64,000 nt of DNA from Pseudomonas sp. ATCC 13867 (GCF_000349845.1 NC_020829.1:1922001-1986000), one strand, 5' to 3'. Positions 28,897-37,788 are shown, counted from the stretch's first letter. The notes: generated from the sequence alone by a model not told the origin. Program-made: numbers and translations.

Positions 28897-29568
28897 TCAG
28901 TCGAACAGATGGGCGTCCAGATCGGGGCGATAGACCTGCAGCAGCGGCGCGGTGACGGTGCCCTGCAGCGAGCAGAACACCTTGGAGCCGCCGGCGAAGG
29001 GGGGCTTGTCGCCGCCGGACTCGACGCTCAGGATGCGCTCCACATTGCCGAAGGGCGTCGCATTGCCGGGGCCCGGCAGGTTCTCGGTGCGCCAGTGCTG
29101 GATCGGGTCGCCGACCCGGCGCATCTCCGGCCGCGTGACCGCGTTGCGTTGCGTCACGAAGCGCGCGTTGTCGGCGACCAGGGGGCGGAGTTTGCCAGCC
29201 ACCTGTTCCACGTCGCCTTCGGCCACGAAGCCCCAGAACAGGAAGTTGCCGACCTCGGAGAGCGTCATGGCCTCGTCGTAATAACCCAGCAGGCGTACGC
29301 CGTTGACCACCAGCGGCTCGCGGAACGCCTGGTAGCGGCCGCCTTCCTGCAGGCGGTTGGCCACGCGCGGCGAACTGACGCCATTCTGGCTGGACAGCTC
29401 CATGTGGGCGGCGACGGTTGCGGGGTTGGCCTGCAGCGCCTGGAAGAAGCTGGCGTCGCAGCGCGAGAAGGTCGAGAACAGTTGCTCGGGCGTTTCATCC
29501 TGGGCATTCGCCGTGGCGGCGAACATCACGCCCAGCAGCAGGCCGGGGAAGCGCTGGAAATATCGCAT
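28897..29568 (-). CDS. Exported protein of unknown function
   Basis: The protein of about 223 residues has a signal peptide MRYFQRFPGLLLGVMFAATANAQ and no further membrane segment. I do not recognise the family. Two Cys residues are visible in the mature part (in FSRCDASF and KVFCSLQG) and could form a disulfide. An ATG four codons upstream (29580) would add MDDP, an acidic start unusual for a signal peptide, so 29568 is preferred. It lies just upstream of the TPR lipoprotein on the same strand. Confidence 0.65.
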   Translation of the reverse strand: MRYFQRFPGLLLGVMFAATANAQDETPEQLFSTFSRCDASFFQALQANPATVAAHMELSSQNGVSSPRVANRLQEGGRYQAFREPLVVNGVRLLGYYDEAMTLSEVGNFLFWGFVAEGDVEQVAGKLRPLVADNARFVTQRNAVTRPEMRRVGDPIQHWRTENLPGPGNATPFGNVERILSVESGGDKPPFAGGSKVFCSLQGTVTAPLLQVYRPDLDAHLFD

Positions 29569-29700
29569 CGGATCATCCATGACAGGGTTGGGGACACGGG
29601 GAGCGTACCGGAACAGAGCTGCCGACGCACCTGCGCAGGGGGATCCGTGTGGCTGTGTTAAGCTTTTTTCCCCCAGACAGGCTCAACGGTCAGGCAGCGG

Positions 29701-30510
29701 ATGTTCGACGACTTTCTGAAACGGTGGAACCTGGGCATCGACGGCGATCCCATCGTTACCCACAGCAGCCACCTGCTGCCGGTGCGCTGGCAGGGCCGCG
29801 CGGCGATGATCAAGATCGCCCTCGAGGCGGAAGAACAGGCCGGCTCGCGGGTCATGCGCTGGTGGGACGGAGAGGGCGCGGCGCGGGTCTATGCCCACGA
29901 CGGCGAGGTGATCCTGATGGAGCGCGCCGAGGGCACGCGCTCGCTGATGCACATGGCCCTGCACGGCGAGGACGACCAGGCCAGCCGCATCGCCTGCGAC
30001 GTGGTGCGGCACTTGCACCGGCCGCGCGGCAAACCCTTGCCGGAGCTGATCGGCCTGCGCGCCTGGTTCCGCGACCTGGCGCCCGCCGCCGCACGCTACG
30101 GCGGCCTGTTCCCGCGCTGCCTGGACACCGCCGAAGCGCTGCTGGCCAGCGAGCACGACAAGGCCGTGCTGCACGGCGACATCCACCACGACAACATCCT
30201 CGACTTCGGCCCGCGTGGCTGGCTGGTGATCGATCCCAAGCGCCTCCACGGCGAGCGTCTGTTCGACTACGCCAACCTGCTCTGCAACCCGGACCTGCCG
30301 ACCTCCCGCGAGCGTCGGCGCTTCCTTCGCCAGCTGGACGTGCTGGTCGAGCACGGCGGACTGGACCGGCGCCGCCTGCTGGAGTGGGTGCTGGCCTTCG
30401 CCGGGCTGTCCGCCGCCTGGTTCCTCGACGATGACATGGCCGCCGACAGCGACCTGGCGGTGGCGCACCTGGCTGCGGCGGAACTGGACCGGATGTCATG
30501 CCGTGCCTGA
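29701..30510 (+). CDS. Aminoglycoside/hydroxyurea phosphotransferase-like kinase
   Basis: This 269-residue protein belongs to the protein-kinase-like phosphotransferase fold. The catalytic loop VLHGDIHHDNILDFG (catalytic Asp in HGD) and the metal-binding VIDPKRLHGE segment match the APH(6)/hydroxyurea kinase family. Many chromosomal members have unknown small-molecule substrates, so resistance should not be assumed. It stands alone on the plus strand between minus-strand genes, without an evident operon partner. Confidence 0.8.
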   Translation: MFDDFLKRWNLGIDGDPIVTHSSHLLPVRWQGRAAMIKIALEAEEQAGSRVMRWWDGEGAARVYAHDGEVILMERAEGTRSLMHMALHGEDDQASRIACDVVRHLHRPRGKPLPELIGLRAWFRDLAPAAARYGGLFPRCLDTAEALLASEHDKAVLHGDIHHDNILDFGPRGWLVIDPKRLHGERLFDYANLLCNPDLPTSRERRRFLRQLDVLVEHGGLDRRRLLEWVLAFAGLSAAWFLDDDMAADSDLAVAHLAAAELDRMSCRA

Positions 30511-30558
30511 TCGACGCGGGTCACGCCTCCTCATCGGCATGGCCAGGATGGCGACCCG

Positions 30559-30637
30559 CAGGAGCGAGCTTGCTCGCGAACGGGTTTCCCCGGCGACATC
30601 GGCGTTGGGCGGGTTCGCGAGCAAGCTCGCCGCGACG
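30559..30637. repeat. REP-type palindrome pair, right arm degraded
   Basis: CAGGAGCGAGCTTGCTCGCG on the left is paired with TTCGCGAGCAAGCTCGCCGCG on the right; the outer end of the right arm has diverged. It lies between the convergent ends of the kinase gene and the porin gene. Confidence 0.85.
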
Positions 30638-30656
30638 AAATGCGTTGGTGCGCGAG

Positions 30657-31373
30657 TCAGAAGAACGGCCGCGAAGCCTTGAACATGAAGGCGGTATCGC
30701 AATAGGTGTTGTGCCCGGAGTAGGCGCTGCAATCGCTGCCGGTCAGGCTGCTGCCGCTGTAGGAAAAGTTCAGGTCGATGCCCAGCCAGGGCCGGCTGAG
30801 GTTCACCGACCAGTCGCCGAAGTCGCTGACGCTGCCGCCGCCGCTCAGGCTCGCCGGCTCGGCGAGGCTGTAGGTGGAATACTTGAAGGACAGGTCGAAG
30901 CCCACGTCCTGTTCCAGGCCCAGGTCGGTGAACAGCGTCGCGCTGCTGCGGCCGCCCTGGCTGCTGTAGGCCGCGCCGAGGCGGCTGCCGAACACCGAGA
31001 GGCCGCCGTACAGCGCCTGGCTGTCGAAGTCCGGCTGTTCGGGGCGGGTGTAGCGCAGGGTGCCCAGTTCGTAGCCCAGCTTGCCGTTGCCCAGCGGGTG
31101 CTTGAAGCCCGTGTAGGTGTCGATCTCCAGTGGCTTTTCCTGCTCGAGGTTCGAGGTCCAGCTGCCGACGTACCAGCCACTGGAGTGGCTGACGTCCACA
31201 CCGCCCTGGGCGCTGTTCGCCTGGCCAGGCTGGACCAGCCCCTGGGCCATGCTGCGGGTCGGTGAATTGGCGAGTTTCAGCTCGAAATCGCCCAGCTCGC
31301 GCTGCATCACCTGGGCATTCGCATACGGCACCGTGCAAACAGCGCAGGCCACGATGAGAATGGACTTGTGCAT
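30657..31373 (-). CDS. TorF-family putative porin
   Basis: The 238-residue product has a signal peptide ending YANA and a mature part rich in alternating hydrophobic/polar strands with aromatic girdle residues, ending in Phe, as in outer-membrane beta barrels. Features such as DVSHSSGWYVGSWTSNL and YTGFKHPLGNGKLGYELG are typical of the Gcw_chp/TorF family of putative porins. The start at 31373 follows GGAGGGGAGC, which is a strong Shine-Dalgarno; a longer in-frame extension upstream is unlikely. Substrate is unknown. Confidence 0.8.
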   Translation of the reverse strand: MHKSILIVACAVCTVPYANAQVMQRELGDFELKLANSPTRSMAQGLVQPGQANSAQGGVDVSHSSGWYVGSWTSNLEQEKPLEIDTYTGFKHPLGNGKLGYELGTLRYTRPEQPDFDSQALYGGLSVFGSRLGAAYSSQGGRSSATLFTDLGLEQDVGFDLSFKYSTYSLAEPASLSGGGSVSDFGDWSVNLSRPWLGIDLNFSYSGSSLTGSDCSAYSGHNTYCDTAFMFKASRPFF

Positions 31374-31696
31374 GCTCCCCTCCATTGCAGAGCGCAACCC
31401 GGCGCAGGCTTCTGGCGAGCCTCGGTCGGGTATCGCAGCACAAAAGGGTAACGGCATTTGCCCTGTCCGTGTGGGCCGATGGTCCATTTCGCTGAAATTC
31501 GGCAGGGCCCGGTGATGGCTTTCCGATAGCTTCCGAGGTTGCCGCTGCCATGACTTGCTGCTACATCTTCAGACGCGCCGTGCTCGCCCTTCGGAGCGGT
31601 CTCGGGCTTGCCACTGCGCTACGCTTCGTTTCACTCGTTCCCACCGCGCCCGGCTGAGCCCGGCGTGACCTTGAACAGGCCCCAAAGGAGAACCGC
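31374..31696. other. Intergenic region between the TorF porin and hsbA
   Basis: This 323-bp divergent gap must hold the promoters of both neighbours, but I could not identify a convincing one. AAAGGAG just before 31697 is the hsbA Shine-Dalgarno sequence. A GCCGAT at 31475-31480 lacks a correctly spaced -35 element. Confidence 0.5.
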
Positions 31697-32002
31697 ATGG
31701 CCATCACTTCCGTACCTTCCGCTGACGGGCAGGAACTGACCATCGTGATCCAGGGGCGTTTCGATTTCGGCGCGCACCAGGAGTTTCGCGACGCCTACGA
31801 ACGCGTCGACACCACGCCCAAGCGCTACGTGGTGGACCTCAAGGGCGCCACCTACCTGGACAGCTCGGCGCTGGGCATGCTGCTCCTGCTGCGCGACCAT
31901 GCCGGCGGCGAGAACGCACAGATCAGCCTGGAGCACTGCAACTCGGACGTGCGCAAGATCCTCGCCATCTCCAACTTCGAACAGCTGTTCACGATCAGCT
32001 GA
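31697..32002 (+). CDS. hsbA: Anti-sigma factor antagonist HsbA (STAS domain)
   Basis: HsbA is a single-domain STAS protein (101 residues). In P. aeruginosa its phosphorylation state is set by HsbR and it sequesters the anti-FliA factor FlgM or binds a diguanylate cyclase, linking motility and biofilm. The phosphorylatable serine lies in ATYLDSSALGMLL (Ser56). The N-terminus MAITSVPSADGQELTI and C-terminus ISNFEQLFTIS are close to P. aeruginosa HsbA as I recall it. It is 28 nt before hsbR. Confidence 0.9.
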   Translation: MAITSVPSADGQELTIVIQGRFDFGAHQEFRDAYERVDTTPKRYVVDLKGATYLDSSALGMLLLLRDHAGGENAQISLEHCNSDVRKILAISNFEQLFTIS

Positions 32003-32030
32003 ACCGGCTGTCTGCCAGACGAGCGCGGAC

Positions 32031-33728
32031 ATGGCTGACTTCCTCACGGTCCTGATCGCCGACGACAACGCCGCCGACCGCCTGCTGCTGTCCACCATCG
32101 TCAGCCGCCAGGGGCATCGGGTGATTACCGCCGCCAATGGCCTGGAGGCGTTGGCATTGTTCGCCCAGGAGCGCCCGCAACTGGTGCTGATGGACGCGCT
32201 GATGCCGGTGATGGATGGCTTCGAGGCCGCGCGCAGGATTCGCCGGCAGGCCGGCGAAGAGCTGGTGCCGATCATCTTCCTCACTTCGCTGAGCGAGACC
32301 GAGGCGCTGGTGCAGAGCCTGGAGGCGGGCGGCGATGACTTCATCTCCAAGCCCTACAACCGCGTCATCCTCGAAGCCAAGATTCGCGCGATGGGCCGCC
32401 TGCACCACCTGCAGCGGATGGTGCTGGAGCAGCGCGACCTGATCGCCCGGCACAACGAACACCTGCTCAACGAGCAGCGGGTGGCCAAGGCGGTGTTCGA
32501 CAAGGTGGCGCACTCGGGCTGCCTCAACGCGGCGAACATCCGCTACCTGCAATCGCCCTTCGCGCTGTTCAACGGCGACCTGTTGCTGGCGGCGTTCAAG
32601 CCCTCCGGCGGCATGCACGTGCTGCTCGGCGACTTCACCGGCCACGGCCTGCCGGCGGCCATCGGCGCCATGCCGCTGGCCGAGGTGTTCTATGGCATGA
32701 CCGCCAAGGGCTATCCGATGGCGGACATCCTTCGCGAGATGAACGCCAAGCTCAAGCGCATCCTCCCGGTGGGCGTGTTCTGCTGCGCGACCATGCTCAA
32801 CCTGAGCTTCCAGCGCGGCCTGGTTGAGGTGTGGAACGGTGGCCTGCCCAATGGCTACCTGCTGCGCCAGGACAAGCGCGAAGCGCTGCCGCTGGTGTCG
32901 CGCCACTTGCCGCTGGGTATTCTGGATGCGGCGGCGTTCAATGAACACTGCGAGGTCTACGGCATGGAGGAGGGCGACCGCGTGTTCCTCTTCTCCGATG
33001 GCGTGACCGAGGCGCGCAATGCCGCCGGCGAGATGTTCGGCGAGCAGCGCCTGCGCGAGGTCTACGAAAGCGAGCCGTCGCCGTCGCGCCTGTTCGACAG
33101 CATCCAGTCGGCGCTGGCGCGCTTCCGCGGCGAGGTGCAGGACGACGTCAGCATGCTGGAAGTCGTGCTGGTGCCGGAGCACTCGCTGCAACGGCCGCCG
33201 CTGGCCTTCTCCGACAGCGGCCTGAGCGGCCCGCTGGACTGGTCCGCCAGCTTCGAGTTTCGCGCGCCGACCTTGCGCCATTTCAACCCGCTGCCGTTCC
33301 TGCTGCAGCTGCTGATGGAAGTGCAGGACCTGCGGCCCAAGGGCGGTGCGCTCTACACCGTGCTGGCCGAGCTGTATTCCAACGCCCTGGAGCACGGCGT
33401 GATGGGCCTGGATTCCTCGCTCAAATGCGACGCCGCCGGTTTCGCCCGCTATTACCAGCAGCGCAGCCAGCGCCTGGCGGAATTGCGCGACGGCTTCGTG
33501 CGCTTCCACCTCGACCTCGCGCCCCACGGCGAGGGCGGGCGCCTGCTGGTGCGGGTGGAGGACAGTGGCGATGGCTTCGACGTTGGTGCGGTACTGGCCT
33601 CCCAGCGCGCCGCCGGTAGCCTCTGCGGGCGCGGCCTGGCGCTGGTACGGCAGTTGGCGGACCGCTGCCAGTGGTCGGCTGATGGCACATCGGTCTCCGT
33701 GGAGTTCTTCTGGTCGGCTCAGGCATAA
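32031..33728 (+). CDS. hsbR: Response regulator / PP2C phosphatase / kinase HsbR
   Basis: HsbR acts as both kinase and phosphatase for HsbA and receives phosphate from HptB. The 565-residue protein has a receiver domain (Asp55 in VLMDALMPVMDG), a helical linker, a PP2C/SpoIIE phosphatase domain (about 145-380, GDFTGHGLPAAIGAMPLAEV and FLFSDGVTEARN) and a C-terminal histidine-kinase-like anti-sigma ATPase domain (about 430-560, AELYSNALEHGVMGLDSS, then EDSGDGFD). The ATG at 32031 is the family start; an open frame continues upstream but overlaps hsbA. Confidence 0.93.
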   Translation: MADFLTVLIADDNAADRLLLSTIVSRQGHRVITAANGLEALALFAQERPQLVLMDALMPVMDGFEAARRIRRQAGEELVPIIFLTSLSETEALVQSLEAGGDDFISKPYNRVILEAKIRAMGRLHHLQRMVLEQRDLIARHNEHLLNEQRVAKAVFDKVAHSGCLNAANIRYLQSPFALFNGDLLLAAFKPSGGMHVLLGDFTGHGLPAAIGAMPLAEVFYGMTAKGYPMADILREMNAKLKRILPVGVFCCATMLNLSFQRGLVEVWNGGLPNGYLLRQDKREALPLVSRHLPLGILDAAAFNEHCEVYGMEEGDRVFLFSDGVTEARNAAGEMFGEQRLREVYESEPSPSRLFDSIQSALARFRGEVQDDVSMLEVVLVPEHSLQRPPLAFSDSGLSGPLDWSASFEFRAPTLRHFNPLPFLLQLLMEVQDLRPKGGALYTVLAELYSNALEHGVMGLDSSLKCDAAGFARYYQQRSQRLAELRDGFVRFHLDLAPHGEGGRLLVRVEDSGDGFDVGAVLASQRAAGSLCGRGLALVRQLADRCQWSADGTSVSVEFFWSAQA

Positions 33729-33781
33729 TCCGGCCTTCGCTCGCCCCGCCGGGTGGCGAGCTGACCTACCGGGAGTGCCGA

Positions 33782-34123
33782 ATGTCCGAGCCGCATCTCG
33801 ATGGCGCCGTGCTGAGCAACCTGCTGTCGATCATGGAAGACGAGTACCCGTTGCTGGTGGAGACCTTCCTGAGCGATTCCGAGGAGCGTCTGCGTGGTAT
33901 CCGTGCGGCCTTCGCGACGGCCGATGGCGCTGCGTTGCGCCATGCGGCGCACAGCTTCAAGGGCAGTTGCGGGAACATGGGCGCCACCGTGCTGAGCGGC
34001 CTGTGCAAGCAGCTCGAAGAGGCTGCCCGGCACAACGACCTGGCCGCCGCGCAGGGGCTGATCGCGAAAGTCGAGCGCGAATTTTCCATCGTCCGCACCC
34101 TGTTGCTGCCCGGCCGCACCTGA
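33782..34123 (+). CDS. hptB: Histidine phosphotransfer protein HptB
   Basis: HptB is a stand-alone Hpt domain of 113 residues. In P. aeruginosa it relays phosphate from several hybrid kinases to HsbR. The phospho-acceptor is His57 in RHAAHSFKGSCGNMGA. GGGAG precedes the ATG. The order hsbA-hsbR-hptB-fliK seen here places this control circuit against the flagellar hook-length gene; in PAO1 the same set lies near flgM. Confidence 0.93.
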   Translation: MSEPHLDGAVLSNLLSIMEDEYPLLVETFLSDSEERLRGIRAAFATADGAALRHAAHSFKGSCGNMGATVLSGLCKQLEEAARHNDLAAAQGLIAKVEREFSIVRTLLLPGRT

Positions 34124-34145
34124 CCCTCCCTACCTGAAAAGCGAC

Positions 34146-34162
34146 TTGGCCCGCCCCTTGCT
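34146..34162 (+). promoter_or_regulatory. Sigma-54 promoter of fliK
   Basis: TTGGCCCGCCCCTTGCT has GG at 34148-34149 and GC at 34160-34161 with 10-nt spacing, 38 nt before fliK. Confidence 0.85.
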
Positions 34163-34200
34163 ATCTCCGTGGTGGATATTCACATCAACGGAGAACTCCG

Positions 34201-35487
34201 ATGGCTGTCGCCCCGGATATTTTATTGACGCCTACGCCTGATCCCAGGCCCAAGGCGGCGCTCTCCAAGCCTGCGCAAAATTCGCCCGATGCCGCCAGCG
34301 ACAAGGGTTCCAGCTTCGCCGACGTCTACTCGCGGGAGAAGCGTCCGGCGGCCAGCGAGCGCCCGGACAAGGCCGCCAAGCCCAAGACCGAGAAGCCCGG
34401 GGACGCCTCCGGCAAGGCGGTCGACAGCAACGCTGCCAAGGAGCCGGCTGCCGCCGACAAGCCAGCGCTTGCCGATGACGGCAAGGGCTTGCCGGCTGAC
34501 GGTGACAGCCGGTTGGGCGAGGGCGAGGAGAAGCCCGACGCCACTCTCGATCCGTTGCTGATGCTGGGCATGACCGGCCAGTTGCCGGTCAGCGAGGCGC
34601 CGCCGCTGGTGATCAGCAGTGGCATTGGCCAGCAGACCGCGGCCAGCACCGATGGCGATCTGGAAAAGCTCAACGCGCTACCCGGCGTGGGACTGGCCCT
34701 CGATCAGGGCGCCCAGGACCAGGCGCAGCAACTCCAGCAGGCCCAGGTGGCCGGTGACGTGGCGGCCAAGGCCGGCGACAAACCGGTGGACGGCAATGCC
34801 AAGGCCGACCTGTCGGCGATGCTTTCCGCGCTGAACCCGGATGCCACGGCAAAGGCTGCCGACGGCAAGCTTGCCGAAGGAGCCTTGCAGGCCGACCTGA
34901 GCCAGCCACTGCCGGAGCTGCAGGTCGAAACCAAGCCCGAGGCGCCGCGCAACGAGTCGTTTGCCTCGCGGCTGGACTCCCTGACCCAGGCGCTCAACAC
35001 CCCCCAGGCCCTGACCAACCGCCCGGTGAACCCACTGGTGCCGGGGCAGCCGGTGTCGGTGCAGCAGAACGGCTGGACCGATCAGGTAGTGGACCGGGTG
35101 ATGTGGATGTCCTCGCAGAACCTCAAGTCCGCCGAGATCCAGATGGACCCGGCCGACCTTGGCCGCCTGGAAGTGCGCATCCACATGAGCGCCGACCAGA
35201 CCCAGGTCAACTTCGTCAGCGCCAACGCCGGCGTGCGCGAAGCGCTGGACAGCCAGCAGCACCGTCTGCGCGAGATGTTCAGTCAGCAGGGCATGGGGCA
35301 ACTGGACGTCAACGTTTCCGACCAGTCCGCCCGTGGCTGGCAGCAGCAGGGTGGGGACGAGCGCGGTGCCTCCCGACGCGCCGGCCGTTCCGAGAGTGGG
35401 GATGACGAGCCGATGATCGGCGGCGTGTCCGAGATTCGCCCGCGGGTGGCGGCGCAGGGCCGGGGGCTGGTGGATTACTACGCCTGA
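34201..35487 (+). CDS. fliK: Flagellar hook-length control protein FliK
   Basis: FliK measures the hook and switches export from hook to filament substrates. The 428-residue protein has a long low-complexity N-terminal ruler (Ala, Lys, Asp, Pro rich, residues 1-280) and a conserved C-terminal Flg_hook domain (about 285-385) with SAEIQMDPADLGRLEVRIHM and LRVEMF-like HRLREMFSQQGM. The tail after residue 390 is Gly/Arg rich and ends VDYYA. It has its own sigma-54 promoter. Confidence 0.93.
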   Translation: MAVAPDILLTPTPDPRPKAALSKPAQNSPDAASDKGSSFADVYSREKRPAASERPDKAAKPKTEKPGDASGKAVDSNAAKEPAAADKPALADDGKGLPADGDSRLGEGEEKPDATLDPLLMLGMTGQLPVSEAPPLVISSGIGQQTAASTDGDLEKLNALPGVGLALDQGAQDQAQQLQQAQVAGDVAAKAGDKPVDGNAKADLSAMLSALNPDATAKAADGKLAEGALQADLSQPLPELQVETKPEAPRNESFASRLDSLTQALNTPQALTNRPVNPLVPGQPVSVQQNGWTDQVVDRVMWMSSQNLKSAEIQMDPADLGRLEVRIHMSADQTQVNFVSANAGVREALDSQQHRLREMFSQQGMGQLDVNVSDQSARGWQQQGGDERGASRRAGRSESGDDEPMIGGVSEIRPRVAAQGRGLVDYYA

Positions 35488-35506
35488 TAGCGGCTCGGGC
35501 GTTCTT

Positions 35507-35584
35507 GTAGGAGCGAGCTTGCTCGCGAATCGCCCGGCACCGATGTGGCCGGGGAAATCTGTTCGCGAGCAAGCTCGCTCCTAC
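35507..35584. repeat. REP-type palindrome pair after fliK
   Basis: GTAGGAGCGAGCTTGCTCGC and its exact complement GCGAGCAAGCTCGCTCCTAC flank about 38 nt. Confidence 0.92.
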
Positions 35585-35727
35585 AGAATGGCTACTTGGC
35601 CACTGCCTGCGGGCCGCCGTCGAAGTCCACGGCTAATTCCCACGCCCCGGAAATTTCTCTCCCCGCCCCGTGACATCCTCCGTCTAGCCTGTAATATCCG
35701 CGGCGGCGCCAGTCCGACAAGTACAAA

Positions 35728-35744
35728 CTGGCACAGCCCTTGCT
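35728..35744 (+). promoter_or_regulatory. Sigma-54 promoter of fliLMNOPQR-flhB
   Basis: CTGGCACAGCCCTTGCT has GG at 35730-35731 and GC at 35742-35743 with 10-nt spacing, 50 nt before fliL. Confidence 0.9.
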
Positions 35745-35794
35745 CCTACCTCCGGTATCTGCGCATCGCGCCGGAAAAGTGACGGATATTTGGC

Positions 35795-36319
35795 ATGGCC
35801 AAGAAAGATCAGACGCCTCCCTTCCCTGATGACCAGGCCCCCGGCAAGGGCAGGCTGAAGCTCATCATCCTTATCGCCCTGGCGTTCCTGCTGGCGGTGG
35901 GGCTGTCGGTCGGCGGCACCTGGTTCTTCCTCAGCAAGAACGCCAAGCCCGCCGCCGAGGCCGAGGCGAAAGCCGAGGACGGCGCGGCGCCCGCCCGCAA
36001 GCAGGCGATCTACGAAATCCTCGCACCATCCTTCGTGGTCAACTTCAATCAGAACGGCCGCCAGCGTTACCTTCAGGTGTCGGTGGCGCTGATGGGCCGC
36101 GACCAGGGGCGGATGGATGCGCTGCGCGAGCAGATGCCGCTGGTGCGCAACCAACTGGTGATGCTGTTCTCCAGCCAGAATTTCGACTCGCTGGTGACCC
36201 CGGTGGGCAAGGAAATGCTGCGCCAGCAGGCCACGGCCAGTCTTCAGGAACTGGCGAAGAAGGCCACCGGTCAGTTGACCGTGGAGCAAGTGCTTTTCAC
36301 CAACTTCGTATTGCAGTAG
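35795..36319 (+). CDS. fliL: Flagellar basal body-associated protein FliL
   Basis: FliL is an inner-membrane protein that surrounds the stator and supports torque. The 174-residue protein has one membrane segment at about residues 22-44 (LKLIILIALAFLLAVGLSVG) and a periplasmic domain beginning IYEILAPSFVVNFNQNGRQR. The C-terminal VEQVLFTNFVLQ is a family hallmark. First gene of the large export operon. Confidence 0.95.
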   Translation: MAKKDQTPPFPDDQAPGKGRLKLIILIALAFLLAVGLSVGGTWFFLSKNAKPAAEAEAKAEDGAAPARKQAIYEILAPSFVVNFNQNGRQRYLQVSVALMGRDQGRMDALREQMPLVRNQLVMLFSSQNFDSLVTPVGKEMLRQQATASLQELAKKATGQLTVEQVLFTNFVLQ

Positions 36320-36328
36320 GTGCCCGTC

Positions 36329-37300
36329 ATGGCCATGCAGGATCTACTTTCCCAGGACGAGATCGACGCGCTGCTGCACGGCGTCGACGACGGCTTGGTG
36401 GAAACCGAGTCCGACGTCGAGCCGGGGACGATCAAGTCCTACGACCTGACCAGTCAGGACCGTATCGTCCGGGGTCGCATGCCGACCCTGGAGATGATCA
36501 ACGAACGCTTCGCCCGTTACACCCGCATCAGCATGTTCAACCTGCTGCGCCGTTCGGCGGACGTCGCCGTGGGCGGCGTGCAGGTGATGAAGTTCGGCGA
36601 GTACGTGCACTCGCTGTACGTGCCCACCAGCCTCAACCTGGTGAAGATGAAGCCGCTGCGCGGCACCGCGCTGTTCATCCTCGACGCCAAGCTGGTGTTC
36701 AAGCTGGTGGACAACTTCTTCGGCGGCGACGGCCGGCACGCCAAGATCGAGGGCCGCGAGTTCACCCCCACCGAGCTGCGAGTGGTGCGGATGGTCATCG
36801 AGCAGGCCTTCGTCGATCTCGCCGAGGCCTGGCACGCGGTGATGCCGATCACCTTCGAGTACGTCAACTCCGAGGTGAACCCGGCGATGGCCAACATCGT
36901 CAGCCCCAGCGAAGTGGTGGTGGTGTCCACCTTCCACATCGAACTGGACGGCGGCGGCGGCGACCTGCACATCACCCTGCCGTATTCGATGATCGAGCCG
37001 ATCCGCGAGATGCTCGATGCCGGCTTCCAGTCCGACGTGGACGATCAGGACGAGCGCTGGATCAACGCCCTGCGCGAGGACATCCTCGACGTCAGCGTGC
37101 CGCTGGGCGCCACCGTCGTGCGCCGCCAGCTCAAGCTGCGCGACATCCTGCACATGCAGCCGGGCGACGTGATCCCGGTGGAGCTGCCCGAACACATGAT
37201 CATGCGCGCCAACGGCGTGCCTTCCTTCAAGGTCAAGCTGGGTTCGCACAAGGGCAACCTGGCCTTGCAGATTCTCGACCCGCTCGAGCGCCCGCGCTGA
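36329..37300 (+). CDS. fliM: Flagellar motor switch protein FliM
   Basis: FliM is the C-ring protein that binds phospho-CheY and reverses the motor. The N-terminal LLSQDEIDALL is the CheY-binding peptide; the middle domain has the GGxG loop (NFFGGDGRHAKIEGREFTP) and the C-terminal SpoA domain binds FliN. The ATG at 36329 follows AGGTG by 6 nt and matches P. aeruginosa FliM (323 residues); an in-frame GTG at 36320 overlaps nothing but lacks a Shine-Dalgarno sequence. Confidence 0.96.
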   Translation: MAMQDLLSQDEIDALLHGVDDGLVETESDVEPGTIKSYDLTSQDRIVRGRMPTLEMINERFARYTRISMFNLLRRSADVAVGGVQVMKFGEYVHSLYVPTSLNLVKMKPLRGTALFILDAKLVFKLVDNFFGGDGRHAKIEGREFTPTELRVVRMVIEQAFVDLAEAWHAVMPITFEYVNSEVNPAMANIVSPSEVVVVSTFHIELDGGGGDLHITLPYSMIEPIREMLDAGFQSDVDDQDERWINALREDILDVSVPLGATVVRRQLKLRDILHMQPGDVIPVELPEHMIMRANGVPSFKVKLGSHKGNLALQILDPLERPR

Positions 37301-37316
37301 GCAAGAGGACCCACCA

Positions 37317-37787
37317 ATGGCAGACGAAGACAACGTGACTCCCGAAGAACAGGCCCTGGCCGATGAGTGGGCCGCTGCGCTCTCCGAGGCGGGCGACGCC
37401 ACCCAGGACGACATCGATGCGCTGATGGCCCAGGGCGGCGCCACCCCGGTGGCAGCGGCCGCGCCGCGCGCGCCGATGGAAGAATTCGGCATGGCGCCCA
37501 AGGCGCCGACCATCGCCGGCCTGGAAGGTCCGAACCTGGACGTGATCCTGGATATTCCGGTGACCATTTCCATGGAGGTCGGCAATTCCGACATCAGCAT
37601 CCGCAACCTGCTGCAGCTCAACCAGGGCTCGGTGATCGAACTCGATCGCCTGGCCGGCGAGCCGCTGGACGTGCTGGTCAACGGCACCCTGATCGCCCAC
37701 GGCGAGGTGGTGGTGGTGAACGAGAAGTTCGGCATCCGCCTCACCGATGTGATCAGTCCCAGCGAACGCATCAAGAAGTTGCGCTGA
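37317..37787 (+). CDS. fliN: Flagellar motor switch protein FliN
   Basis: FliN forms the base of the C ring and docks the FliH-FliI complex. The 156-residue protein has a variable N-terminal half and a C-terminal SpoA domain (residues about 75-155: ILDIPVTISMEVGNSDISIR, VNGTLIAHGEVVVVNEKFGI). An AAGAGGA-like sequence precedes the ATG. It ends 1 nt before fliO. Confidence 0.95.
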   Translation: MADEDNVTPEEQALADEWAAALSEAGDATQDDIDALMAQGGATPVAAAAPRAPMEEFGMAPKAPTIAGLEGPNLDVILDIPVTISMEVGNSDISIRNLLQLNQGSVIELDRLAGEPLDVLVNGTLIAHGEVVVVNEKFGIRLTDVISPSERIKKLR

Positions 37788-37788
37788 C

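Larger units (their letters stand above)
35488..35794 (+). other. fliK-fliL intergenic region
   Basis: This 307-bp gap contains a REP-type pair (35507-35584) and the fliL sigma-54 promoter (35728-35744). No gene is seen. Confidence 0.6.

Noticed and set aside
29701..30510. Acquired antibiotic-resistance gene
   Set aside because: The product has the APH(6)/hydroxyurea kinase fold, but there is no integron, insertion sequence or resistance context; chromosomal relatives usually have unknown substrates.
31449..31482. FliA promoter before hsbA
   Set aside because: GCCGAT is present, but the nearest TAA-type -35 is 22 nt away instead of 15.
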